DNA from: Erythrobacteraceae bacterium WH01K
Lineage (GTDB): Bacteria; Pseudomonadota; Alphaproteobacteria; Sphingomonadales; Sphingomonadaceae
Length of the DNA stretch: 64,000 nt
Assembly: GCA_027941995.1 (NCBI GenBank)
Contig: CP115966.1
Span: forward strand, 62,001 to 126,000
Direction: 5' to 3'
Below, one piece after another: positions 44,459 through 52,652 of the stretch. The notes below the pieces were generated by a model. That model saw nothing but the letters and a program-made list of their open reading frames with translations. It had not been told where the DNA came from and ran no database searches. Within the stretch, counting starts at the first letter, position 1. Each line of letters begins with the position of its first letter. A program made the translations under genes and the position numbers.

Positions 44459-45595
44459 TTAGCCAGCTGGCCGGTTGGGGTCGCGCGGATTGGGCCTGAC
44501 GCGCTCCAGTTCGGCTTTCAAATCTGAAACCTGCCGGGACAGAGCATCGATTTCGGCCTGCTGCCGCTCCACCTCACCTCTCAGTGCCGGAACTGAAGCC
44601 CGCGCTTCATCGGGAGCTGTGCTGTAACGGTCTATTTCACTAACGTGCCGCTCAAGCGCACTGCGCATTGCCTCGGTGTCTGACCTAAGCGTTCCGGCTA
44701 TCTCTTCATTCCGTGACGACAATCCGCTGTTAAAATTCCAAAATGCCATTGTAAGCCCCGCTAGGGCTATGGCTGCCGCGACCATTGCATAGATGTTGAG
44801 AGTGCGAAGAGACTTAGCTTCGCCCGCTGCCGTCTCCGCGTCTGCCGCCGATTTCTTCACTGAAGCGTTCGCTGCCTCAAACATTGTTGGCAATGAACTC
44901 TTGATAGGCACTTTGTGCCCTCGATACTGGTCCGCTGCTTTGTGCAGGAATTTTTCAATATCCCAATGTTCTTTCCTTGGCTCCACAGAGCTTCCTTGTG
45001 GAGCGCGGGCCGCGTCGGATTCGTCGGTGGGTAGGGTTGTCTTGGTAAACTCGATCCAGATCAAACCCTCATCGCGTGGGATTTGGTAATCTTCATCAGT
45101 CAGGTTGTGCAGCGGTATGCATAGCTTGCCCCAAAAGCCAGGGTCGATCAGCGGGCCTGTGCCAAGCAGCAGCCCCCGATGAACATGCTGAATCTGCAAG
45201 TTGAAGCGCAGCGCAATGAAATCCGGAATCCGAAAATCCAGATCGCTTTCGACAAATACGATACTGTTCCGGGGGACTGTGAGATATTCATCTTTTGACT
45301 GATCGAAGATTTGATCCGGTCGGTTTGTGTCTCGGTAGATGTATGCCCTAGTTCCAATCCGGCCTTCATATGCCGCCTTCTTAAGGCGGTCTTTCCGAAG
45401 ACCTTGTGAGAAGAAAAAGGGCGCAACTATACCGGTCGCCTCAACCACTTCAGTTATGTGTGCCGAAGTGAGAAGTGTGTCGGGAATATTCAGCTGTTTT
45501 GGTTTCTTGTCCCAAGCCTCGGCAAGCTTTTTGCCTCGAGCGCGTGAGACGAGCAATTTTTCTCCGGGCGCAGCCTCGTCAGCCAGCAAACGCAC
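44459..45595 (-). CDS. Membrane-anchored dCTP deaminase/dUTPase-fold protein
   Basis: A 378-residue protein. Residues about 15-200 look like the DCD/dUTPase trimeric beta-fold: YLTVPRNSIVFVESDLDFRI, IALRFNLQIQHVHRGLLLGT, then GPLIDPGFWGKLCIPLHNLT, which matches the family's G-h-h-DPG-y-G-L strand. A membrane helix (about 275-300, IYAMVAAAIALAGLTMAFW) and a C-terminal coiled-coil (HVSEIDRYSTAP, then VERQQAEIDALSRQVSDLKA) follow, an unusual arrangement. GTG at 45595 is chosen because GGAG lies seven bases upstream; it overlaps the PurZ-like gene by 17 bp. Last gene of the left arm; catalytic activity is uncertain. Confidence 0.72.
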   Translation of the reverse strand: MRLLADEAAPGEKLLVSRARGKKLAEAWDKKPKQLNIPDTLLTSAHITEVVEATGIVAPFFFSQGLRKDRLKKAAYEGRIGTRAYIYRDTNRPDQIFDQSKDEYLTVPRNSIVFVESDLDFRIPDFIALRFNLQIQHVHRGLLLGTGPLIDPGFWGKLCIPLHNLTDEDYQIPRDEGLIWIEFTKTTLPTDESDAARAPQGSSVEPRKEHWDIEKFLHKAADQYRGHKVPIKSSLPTMFEAANASVKKSAADAETAAGEAKSLRTLNIYAMVAAAIALAGLTMAFWNFNSGLSSRNEEIAGTLRSDTEAMRSALERHVSEIDRYSTAPDEARASVPALRGEVERQQAEIDALSRQVSDLKAELERVRPNPRDPNRPAG

Positions 45596-46625
45596 TTCTG
45601 CGCTCCATCGACAAAGGTGAGAATCCAAGATGATCGATTGGCCTTCCGATTGCTCGTTCAACTTCCGTTATAAAGCCCGCTACCTTGGCGTACTCCTGAT
45701 TGCCCATGTGTCCCGAACCGACATAGTCCAAATGATTAAGCACGATCGCCGTTGGATTGTTGCAAGCAATCGCGGCCTTCACCACCGAAGCATCGAAATG
45801 GCCGACGCGGCGCAGTTTCTTTGTCACTGTCGTAAATTCACGCAGGTCGGATTGCGCGTCGATGGACTCGGAAATCGCTTCCCAACTCGTCTCGCCTGGC
45901 AGCGGGCCGGAATTTCCAGCAACCCGGATCGGATATGACCGGATGACGAGCACAACATTGTCCACGTCCATTGGGCTCAGACCTGTCTCGGCCAAAGCCG
46001 CCGCCGCCGTGGTTGCGCGCGAGGTGGCTTTGGGCCAATGTCCACCATCGTATAGTGACAGGCCGAACCCTTGCGTTCCTTCGATGACAATCCGAACGCC
46101 AGCATCCAGCCAGGTTCGCATCAAGGCCGTCGTGTCGCGCAAGAATGGTTCCAAAGGTGCGCAATGCGCGGCATCGTGCCGATGGAGCGGGAAATTGGAC
46201 GCCTCGCGGGCGACCTGCGCCATGATCGCCGCGCCAACGCCGCTACCGGTTGATCCAATTCCGGAAACCAACCCGGCCTCGACCTCCCAGGTCTTTTGCT
46301 CGGGAGTGATGATGTTTGCGTAGTGGCTTATGAAGATGCGTTTGCGCGGGTAATCAAGTTCATCAATCTCACGCAGCAACACATCAACGTCGACAAATGA
46401 ACCGGCCGGGAAAACGACATCGACATTGCGATCAACCGCGCCCGCCGGAAGCTGGCGCAGCGCAAACTTCCTACCCGAACGGTCGTAGGCTGTATGTCCG
46501 GAATTGGGGCCGCCGACCCGAACCACCGCAATCTGCCGCTCAGTCGCCATTCTGACGAGCTCAAGGGAAACCTTGCCCTTGCCTTCCGATCCAAATTGGC
46601 CACCAACGACGATTGATACTGGCAT
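45579..46625 (-). CDS. PurZ-like adenylosuccinate synthetase family protein
   Basis: A 348-residue homolog of PurA, shorter than the usual 430-residue bacterial enzyme and of the length of archaeal PurA and phage PurZ. The GTP loop reads VVGGQFGSEGKGKVS: the catalytic Asp of PurA (GDEGKGK) is Ser13. Other motifs hold: GGPNSGHTAYD, STGSGVGA (PurA has R in this loop), EGTQGFGLSLYDG and TTVTKKLRRVGHFD. As I recall, Asp-to-Ser in this loop is typical of PurZ, which makes N6-succino-2-amino-dAMP from dGMP for 2-aminoadenine DNA. ATG overlaps the upstream stop (ATGA). Confidence 0.82.
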   Translation of the reverse strand: MPVSIVVGGQFGSEGKGKVSLELVRMATERQIAVVRVGGPNSGHTAYDRSGRKFALRQLPAGAVDRNVDVVFPAGSFVDVDVLLREIDELDYPRKRIFISHYANIITPEQKTWEVEAGLVSGIGSTGSGVGAAIMAQVAREASNFPLHRHDAAHCAPLEPFLRDTTALMRTWLDAGVRIVIEGTQGFGLSLYDGGHWPKATSRATTAAAALAETGLSPMDVDNVVLVIRSYPIRVAGNSGPLPGETSWEAISESIDAQSDLREFTTVTKKLRRVGHFDASVVKAAIACNNPTAIVLNHLDYVGSGHMGNQEYAKVAGFITEVERAIGRPIDHLGFSPLSMERRSAFAG

Positions 46626-48502
46626 CAGTTCCCCTCTTCCCACTGCGCCGACAGGCTCAGAAGCGACGTAGCCATATCGTCCTTGGTGCCGATGTTGAAG
46701 AGCGTTTCGTGCGCGAGGCGTCCAAGCGTGGGCACCATGCGCTCGACTTCGGAAGCGTTGGCTTCCTCAAACGCCTTGCCAGCTTCCGAATGTGACAGCT
46801 CCAACCTTGCAGCATATCGCTTTCTGCGGACCTCATCGGGCGCGGACACATGAATATGGTGAAACCTGAAGCCAAACTTTTCCTTCAGAAAGGCATGATC
46901 ATCTGGGAAGCGGAGTCCGTCCACGACGATCTGACTTGCTCCTTCAACTCTTGAAACCGTACGCTCTGCCAGTTCTCTCTGCCGTCCGTCCCGATTGATC
47001 TCGATACCGACCGCCTGGCGGTTTTTGCGGTTAAGCGGCAAGCCTTGCTCCATCAGGATGTCGTCAATGACCAGGCTGAAGCGGGTGTAGGCATAGCCAT
47101 GTGCTTGCAAGATTTCAGCCAAGGTTGTCTTTCCTGCTGCGATTGGTCCGCTAACGCCAATCACAAAAGGTGTGCGACTTACGTCCAGGCGTGGGATGAT
47201 CAGTGGTGGTTCGTTGGCCGTACCAAGTTCCTCCGAAAGGCCGGCAAGGTGGAAAGTACCGACGAGAGCTGAAGTGATTGCATCGAGCTCGTCGTGAGTA
47301 ACCTTGGTGGTTTCGTATTTGCCCCGAATGCCGAAGTTCTTCAGACCCAATTTAAGCCATTCTTCTCCAGCGCCCTTTCGCGGGATACGCATCACATCTT
47401 GAGCCGCGCCCGGGTAACTCTCGATGACGGGCAGGCCGTGCGATCTGAATACCTGTGCTAGCCTGATGCCACGTGCAGTCAGCTTCTGCATGCTTGGGAG
47501 AAGGCTAGGGTAAACGTTCACGCCGCGCCGCTTAAGTTCGCGCTCGCAAAACCGCATTATGCCGAATTCTTCGCGCGTCGGATCGTCATCGAACACTGTC
47601 TGTCGACCGAATGGCAGGCAAAGAGGGGAATCGATTGAAATTAGGTCTGGCGATGCCGCCATCGTCCGCTCAACAAGCTCTTCGTCGGTAGAAATCGTCT
47701 CGGTCTTTGCCTTGCGCCCGTCGAGTAAGCACCACCCCGTTGGCCTTGCTTCTGATCCGGTCAGGTCGATTCCGACAATTCTGGACGTCTCGGCGCGAAG
47801 GCCATCAAATAACTCGCGAAACGTTGGTGCTCGCGTCAACTCTGGAGCGGCCTTCTTCAGCCCATTTGGTAGCTTTTGTCTGTCTTTGGGGTTGGACCAA
47901 TCAACGAACCTGACAGGCTGGCCGATCAGATCGGGTTCATAGCCCAGCATTGCCAAGGCATGATCCATTAGGCCTCCCATCGCAGCGATATCGGCCCGGT
48001 TATAAGCGATCAGGCGCTTGAGAGCTCCTAGTTCACCACGAAGATACTGATGCCACAACAACACTGCTGCGAACCCATCGACCCCCTCCAGATCATCTCG
48101 AAAATTGAGTCCCAATGTCGCTTCGATTGCCTTCTGGCCACCAGTTAAGCCTACTCGACGACAGAGGTACATCAGATCGATATGTGTTTCAGGAAGGCCG
48201 ACTTGCGGAAACTCCTGCTTCAAAAACCGCTGATCAAACCGAATGCCGTTGAATGTGACAACCGCCATCGCCCGCTGAGCGACCTGCAACATCTCTGATG
48301 GATCTTGGCCCTTTATGAATGTGCCGGATTTGCCGCCTATGGCCCAACCTACGATTGTGATTTCATCGTAAAAATGACTCAAGCCTGTCGTTTCGATGTC
48401 AAGAAATAGCACTCGATCGGGATGTTCGTGACAGATTGCTAGCTTATCCCGAAGTTCCCTGGAGATTGGTTTGGCAGTCTGGGCTCGGGCTGTTCGACGC
48501 AT
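46625..48502 (-). CDS. Three-domain fusion: RNase H-like exonuclease, DUF429, P-loop kinase
   Basis: A 625-residue protein. Domain 1 (about 30-210) is DEDD/YprB-type exonuclease-like: VLFLDIETTGLSHFYDE, VVTFNGIRFDQRFLKQEF, and RADIAAMGGLMDHAL. Domain 2 (about 240-440) is DUF429, predicted RNase H-fold: IVGIDLTGSEARPTGWCLLD, ISIDSPLCLPFG, ESYPGAAQDVM, HDELDAITSALVG. Domain 3 (about 460-620) is a nucleotide-kinase-like P-loop: VIGVSGPIAAGKTTLAEIL, with ASQIVVDGLRFPDD as probable Walker B. The three-domain order is unusual. ATG start at 48502. First gene of a three-gene translationally coupled unit with the PurZ-like and DCD-like genes. Confidence 0.78.
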   Translation of the reverse strand: MRRTARAQTAKPISRELRDKLAICHEHPDRVLFLDIETTGLSHFYDEITIVGWAIGGKSGTFIKGQDPSEMLQVAQRAMAVVTFNGIRFDQRFLKQEFPQVGLPETHIDLMYLCRRVGLTGGQKAIEATLGLNFRDDLEGVDGFAAVLLWHQYLRGELGALKRLIAYNRADIAAMGGLMDHALAMLGYEPDLIGQPVRFVDWSNPKDRQKLPNGLKKAAPELTRAPTFRELFDGLRAETSRIVGIDLTGSEARPTGWCLLDGRKAKTETISTDEELVERTMAASPDLISIDSPLCLPFGRQTVFDDDPTREEFGIMRFCERELKRRGVNVYPSLLPSMQKLTARGIRLAQVFRSHGLPVIESYPGAAQDVMRIPRKGAGEEWLKLGLKNFGIRGKYETTKVTHDELDAITSALVGTFHLAGLSEELGTANEPPLIIPRLDVSRTPFVIGVSGPIAAGKTTLAEILQAHGYAYTRFSLVIDDILMEQGLPLNRKNRQAVGIEINRDGRQRELAERTVSRVEGASQIVVDGLRFPDDHAFLKEKFGFRFHHIHVSAPDEVRRKRYAARLELSHSEAGKAFEEANASEVERMVPTLGRLAHETLFNIGTKDDMATSLLSLSAQWEEGN

Positions 48503-48777
48503 GCTTGCCTTTCACCATAGATGCCCTGTGCTGTATAGGTTGGACCTAAATGCGGGCATTTTAGACCACCCGACCTGGTGCGACATTCGGAGCGCTTCCA
48601 CAGCTTGGCACTCTCCTTCCCCACACCTTGACGCTTCGTAACATCTTACTGCGTCAGCGGCATTTTCGCGATCGTGCGGGAGATGGGCGCGTCGGTTGCT
48701 CTTGACCGTGATGGTGCCGGCACCGATTACGGCAAAGATAAAGAAAAGTGATGGCTGCAGTGTAACCTGGCAACAAC

Positions 48778-49596
48778 TCAGAGCGCTTTCCTCGGCATTG
48801 GTCCGCAAGCCAAGTTCTTCTCCGAATAAAGTGGGCTTAAGCCTTGGTTGGCTACCAACCATTGCACGTATCCCTCTGTTGAAGGAGCGCCAATATTGAT
48901 CGCGAATTCAACGCCAAAGATCGCCAGGATAAAGTACCATTCCCCCATCGGCGTTACTAGGAAGTCACTCTCGTGGACAATCTGAACACGTTGTCCGTTC
49001 GCGTCGAGGACGAAATCGTTGGCACCATAGATCGTTCGTATATGCACGGGCCACAAGTTTGGCGAACCTACGCGGGCGTAATTGCGGAGTGGGTCGAGCT
49101 GCTCTTCATCGCAAAGATAAGCGAGCCCTTCAGGAGCGTTAACTAATCGCTGAGCCATGAACTCAAGCGCGACCTTGGCGAGAAACCTTGCAATCACCGC
49201 GTCGGATGGCGCAGATCCAGTCAAAGGAACAATTAGTCGCCCATTCGGTCTCGCGGCTATTGCCCCAAGTGCGTCTGGCGACACCTCGACCGACGTCAAA
49301 TTTTTTCGTGGCAATCTAGTTACGAGGGCCGGGATACAGGGAGTAATCAGTCCGTCTATAGATGGAACGCGACCGCGTTTGTTCTCGAGCTCTTGATGAA
49401 ATCGCAGACTCTTTATCGCTGGGCTTTCGAGGAAAGGTGCCTCAACCTTTCGCGCGAAGTAGTTGTTGCAGCGATCGCAGATAACACCCCGTGGTAGCAC
49501 ATGAAGGGTGTTTCCGAGTGATTCCGGAATGATGTGCTCAACACTTCGAGAAGCCGATGAATCTGCTTTGCAGAACAGGCATCTTGTTTGCGGAAT
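48778..49596 (-). CDS. HNH endonuclease (HNH_5-like), apparent ATT start
   Basis: A 272-residue protein if started at an ATT at 49596. The N-terminal part then has the zinc and HNH motif: CLFCK, SVEHIIPESLGN and CDRCNNYFARKVEAP (two Cys pairs and the E-H-I-I-P-E block). The remainder (about 60-270) is mostly beta, unassigned. The frame is open without ATG, GTG or TTG from the TAG at 49609 until GTG 49500, which would cut the HNH motif in half. AGGAGG lies about 11 bases before the ATT. Either ATT initiates, as in infC, or the base call or start was lost. It is divergent from XRE-ASCH. Confidence 0.7.
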   Translation of the reverse strand: MPQTRCLFCKADSSASRSVEHIIPESLGNTLHVLPRGVICDRCNNYFARKVEAPFLESPAIKSLRFHQELENKRGRVPSIDGLITPCIPALVTRLPRKNLTSVEVSPDALGAIAARPNGRLIVPLTGSAPSDAVIARFLAKVALEFMAQRLVNAPEGLAYLCDEEQLDPLRNYARVGSPNLWPVHIRTIYGANDFVLDANGQRVQIVHESDFLVTPMGEWYFILAIFGVEFAINIGAPSTEGYVQWLVANQGLSPLYSEKNLACGPMPRKAL

Positions 49597-49656
49597 TGTG
49601 CCGACTGCCTCCTACATGGCTGGCAAGATCAAAAAACCATAATCAGTGGATTCCAA

Positions 49657-49674
49657 TATCATGTCAACATGATA
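49657..49674. promoter_or_regulatory. Perfect 18-bp palindrome between the two arms
   Basis: TATCATGTCAACATGATA has eight-base perfect arms around CA. It lies 23 bp before the ATG of the XRE-ASCH gene and 61 bp before the HNH start, in an AT-rich spot. It is the natural operator for the XRE protein to control both arms of the cluster. Confidence 0.75.
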
Positions 49675-49696
49675 CTAGGGGACCAATGGAGCGCCA

Positions 49697-50500
49697 ATGA
49701 CCAGAAAATCGAGAACACTTGACCCCATCAATACGCGCCCTTCAGCCGGTACCGATCACATTGGTCGGCGGTTGAGGGGTGCCCGCATGTTCGCTGGTCT
49801 AACGCAAATCGAAGTGGCCCGACGTCTAGGAGTACAGCAATCTGCGGTGTCACGCATCGAGAACGAGCCGGACATGCGTATTTCGACGATACAGCGCTAC
49901 TTAGGCGTGTTGGGGGCTGGGATCGATTTGAATGCACGGTTCGACGCGTCCGCGATCGATGATCTTGGGGTGCCCCATGACGATCAGACTATAGACGGCC
50001 AATTCATTGTTCCGATTTTGGGTGACTGTTGGGCACCACAGAACCGCGAGTTCATCTTTAGCGTCAAGCCTCGTTATTCGCAGAAGATTGAGACGGGAGA
50101 GAAGACCGTCGAACTCCGCCGTCGGTTTCCAAAGTATGTTCCCGAGGGGACCATCGCCCTTATCTACTCGACTAGCCCAACGCGAGCATTGACAGGGATC
50201 GCCGAAATCGAGGGCGTGGAAGTTGGGACGCCAAGCGCGATATGGTCGGAATATGCGGAGCGCGCCTGCATCGGACGAAATGATTTCGACACATACTTCT
50301 CTGGCGCAGACTGTGCTCATGCCATTAAATTGCGTAGTGCTCGCCCGCTTCGCCGAAGTCTGGATCTTACTGAACTAAGAGAACGATTTGGTTTTGAACC
50401 CCCTCAATCCTATCGTTATGCCAAACCTGAACTTCGTGAGGCTCTGAGACATGAGTGGGGTGAGATATCTGATCGACACCAATGTATTCATCGGCCTTGA
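49697..50500 (+). CDS. XRE-type helix-turn-helix protein with ASCH-like domain
   Basis: A 267-residue protein. Residues about 22-80 are an XRE/Cro HTH (GRRLRGARMFAGLTQIEVAR, LGVQQSAVSRIENEPDMR), and about 105-200 an ASCH/PUA-like fold (FIFSVKPRYSQKIETGEKTV, ELRRRFPK, TIALIYSTSPTRALTGIAEI). ASCH domains bind RNA or modified bases. HTH plus ASCH suggests an antitoxin or regulator sensing a nucleotide/RNA ligand. Its last 50 bp overlap the PIN-GNAT gene. The palindrome just upstream is its probable operator. Confidence 0.82.
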   Translation: MTRKSRTLDPINTRPSAGTDHIGRRLRGARMFAGLTQIEVARRLGVQQSAVSRIENEPDMRISTIQRYLGVLGAGIDLNARFDASAIDDLGVPHDDQTIDGQFIVPILGDCWAPQNREFIFSVKPRYSQKIETGEKTVELRRRFPKYVPEGTIALIYSTSPTRALTGIAEIEGVEVGTPSAIWSEYAERACIGRNDFDTYFSGADCAHAIKLRSARPLRRSLDLTELRERFGFEPPQSYRYAKPELREALRHEWGEISDRHQCIHRP

Positions 50501-51992
50501 GGATTCGCGAGAAGTAGCACCGGATTTTGCTTCGTTTCGGCAGTTGGCTGCTCGTCACGGTGTCGGCGTTTTTATCCATGAAGCCGCAAAAGACGATATT
50601 GCGCGAGACAAGGATGACGCTCGACGGCGGATATCATTGAGCAAAATCGCAAAATTCCCGACCATTGCAAAGGTTAGGGGTTTGACGAACGCTGACCTGG
50701 AAGCTGAATTTGGCGGGCTTTCCCGCCCAAACGACGTAGTCGATACCACGTTACTGCATGCACTTCGGATTGGAGTTGTAGACTTTCTCGTAACTGAGGA
50801 TGGGGGGCTGCATGATCGCGCACGCCGCTATGCCTCGGGCATTGCCGATCGCGTCCTTTTTGTTGCCGATGCCACGGCGCTCTTGCGCTCGACGTATGAA
50901 CCGCAAGAGGTTCAGTTCCGCTACGTCGAAGAGGTCGACGCGCATACTATCCCAACCACCGATCCAATCTTCGAAAGTCTGAGAGAAGGTTATCCGCAAT
51001 TCGACACTTGGTGGCGGGACAGCTGTGTTGCGAAGTTGCGCAAATGCTGGGTTGTGACCGATAACGACGGCTTAGCCGGCCTTGTCGTACGCAAAGATGA
51101 GACCGCGACCAACACCGACGCGACCTTGCCGGGCGAACGGATACTTAAGATTTGCACATTCAAGGTACGGCCTGAGCGACGCGGTCTCAAGCTGGGCGAA
51201 CTGCTGCTGAAGCAAATCCTCTGGTTCGCTCAGAAGAACGGTTACGATGTCCTGTATCTCACCACGTATCCTGAACAGACTGCGCTCATCAGCTTGATTG
51301 AATACTATGGCTTTTGCCGAACCAAGGTTGCTGATGACGGCGAACTCACATTTGAGAAAGGCTTAAGCCGATTGCCGCTCGCGTGTGAGAATGGCGCAGA
51401 TTTGTTCGAAGTAGCGGCACGGTCATATCCGAGGTTTTGTGCCGACTCTACGGTCGCTGCTTATGGTATCCCGATTCAGGAAGACTATCACGAGGTGCTC
51501 TTCCCAGAGCTTCGTGACGATCGTCAACAAGACCTGTTTGAATTTGGCGGCATCGGTACCGGACCGCGAAAAGCGGGAAATACAATCCGAAAAGTCTATC
51601 TCTGCCACGCGCCCGCGAACCTGAGCGAGCGCGGCGCTTTGTTGTTCTTCTACAAAGGACAGTCGGAGAGGATGCCGTCGCAGGCGATTACAACAGTCGG
51701 AATCTTCGAAAATATGGCACTGGCTCGATCAACCGACGAACTACGTCGACTTGCTGGCGGGCGATCCGTTTACAGCGAACGCCAGCTGCAGTCATGGAAT
51801 GCGAGTCCCAAGAATCCGGTCAAGGTGATTAACTTTCTACTGGCAGGCCATTTGTCACCCGCTATGCAGATTGACGAGCTCCGAAGGGCCGGAGTGATTT
51901 CCAAGCAGCCACCCCAGTCGATCTTCAAGCTCGATCATACACGGCGTGCGCCCCTGTTGGCTCGGCTCGATTTGGGATTTTCGCTTCAATGA
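50451..51992 (+). CDS. PIN-GNAT protein with C-terminal ASCH/PUA-like domain
   Basis: A 513-residue protein. PIN nuclease domain (about 5-150) with acidic residues in YLIDTNVFIGLED, DTTLLHALRIG and VTEDGGLHDRAR. GNAT acetyltransferase domain (about 180-305) with coenzyme A-binding RPERRGLKLGELLLKQI and YDVLYLTTYPEQTALISLIE. The C-terminal part (about 375-500, KVYLCHAPANLSERGALLFF, ITTVGIFENM) is ASCH/PUA-like. PIN toxins cut RNA; GNAT toxins acetylate aminoacyl-tRNA. The start overlaps the XRE-ASCH gene by 50 bp, the layout of an antitoxin-toxin pair. Confidence 0.82.
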   Translation: MSGVRYLIDTNVFIGLEDSREVAPDFASFRQLAARHGVGVFIHEAAKDDIARDKDDARRRISLSKIAKFPTIAKVRGLTNADLEAEFGGLSRPNDVVDTTLLHALRIGVVDFLVTEDGGLHDRARRYASGIADRVLFVADATALLRSTYEPQEVQFRYVEEVDAHTIPTTDPIFESLREGYPQFDTWWRDSCVAKLRKCWVVTDNDGLAGLVVRKDETATNTDATLPGERILKICTFKVRPERRGLKLGELLLKQILWFAQKNGYDVLYLTTYPEQTALISLIEYYGFCRTKVADDGELTFEKGLSRLPLACENGADLFEVAARSYPRFCADSTVAAYGIPIQEDYHEVLFPELRDDRQQDLFEFGGIGTGPRKAGNTIRKVYLCHAPANLSERGALLFFYKGQSERMPSQAITTVGIFENMALARSTDELRRLAGGRSVYSERQLQSWNASPKNPVKVINFLLAGHLSPAMQIDELRRAGVISKQPPQSIFKLDHTRRAPLLARLDLGFSLQ

Positions 51993-52534
51993 AAACTGTC
52001 GCCGTCGTTGGCCTATCGGGCGTGGGCAAGTCCACCTCGATCCGGCGAGCAGCGATGGACATTGATCTATTGCACTTGCAGGCTAGCGCGCTGATTAAAC
52101 TAGAACAGGAACATCGGGCAGGATCCGCATGTTCATCAGAGGACCTTCGGCTCGGTCCTGTGCTCGATAATCAGGCTCTAATGCTGGCCGCATTCTCGCG
52201 GATGACCCATGGAGTTCGATCTCTGGTGGTGTTCGATGGGCATACGATCATAGACGGTGCAGCAGGTCCGATATTCATTCCAGCGGAGGTCTTCAATGCT
52301 CTAGGTTGTAAGAGCATGGCTTTCCTGTGGGACGAGCCAGAATTGATAGCCCAACGCCGCCAGGCTGATCATCGTCGCGATCGCCCCGCGCTAACTTCAC
52401 ATTTGCTTAGCCGGCATCAAAATTTGGCCGAACGTGCCGCGCGGGAAATATGCGGCGAGTTAGATATTCCTCTGAAATTGATCAAAGGGTCCGATCAGAC
52501 CGCCTTTCAAGAGTTCCTCGTGGCTGCGGTGTAG
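51989..52534 (+). CDS. P-loop nucleotide-kinase-like protein
   Basis: A 181-residue P-loop NTPase: VAVVGLSGVGKST is Walker A and SLVVFDGHTIID a probable Walker B. Arg-rich RRQADHRRDRPAL in the second half is a candidate lid, as in AAA_18/adenylate kinase-like enzymes. ATG overlaps the stop of the PIN-GNAT gene (ATGA). It ends the right arm of the cluster; the left arm also contains a P-loop kinase domain, fused to nucleases. Confidence 0.78.
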   Translation: MKTVAVVGLSGVGKSTSIRRAAMDIDLLHLQASALIKLEQEHRAGSACSSEDLRLGPVLDNQALMLAAFSRMTHGVRSLVVFDGHTIIDGAAGPIFIPAEVFNALGCKSMAFLWDEPELIAQRRQADHRRDRPALTSHLLSRHQNLAERAAREICGELDIPLKLIKGSDQTAFQEFLVAAV

Positions 52535-52652
52535 TCAGACGCAATGTCATCGATTGGGTTGCATGCCGGATGGCTGCCATCTTTTTTCTGCTTCCGAAAC
52601 CAGACAGTCGCCTTCCGATCCAAAACTTGTCAAAGTGCCCGAAGGCCGGGCG

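Noticed and set aside
48503-48777. Possible small genes between the DUF429 fusion and HNH genes
   Set aside because: Frames overlap each other on both strands without ribosome-binding sites or family match; treated as intergenic.
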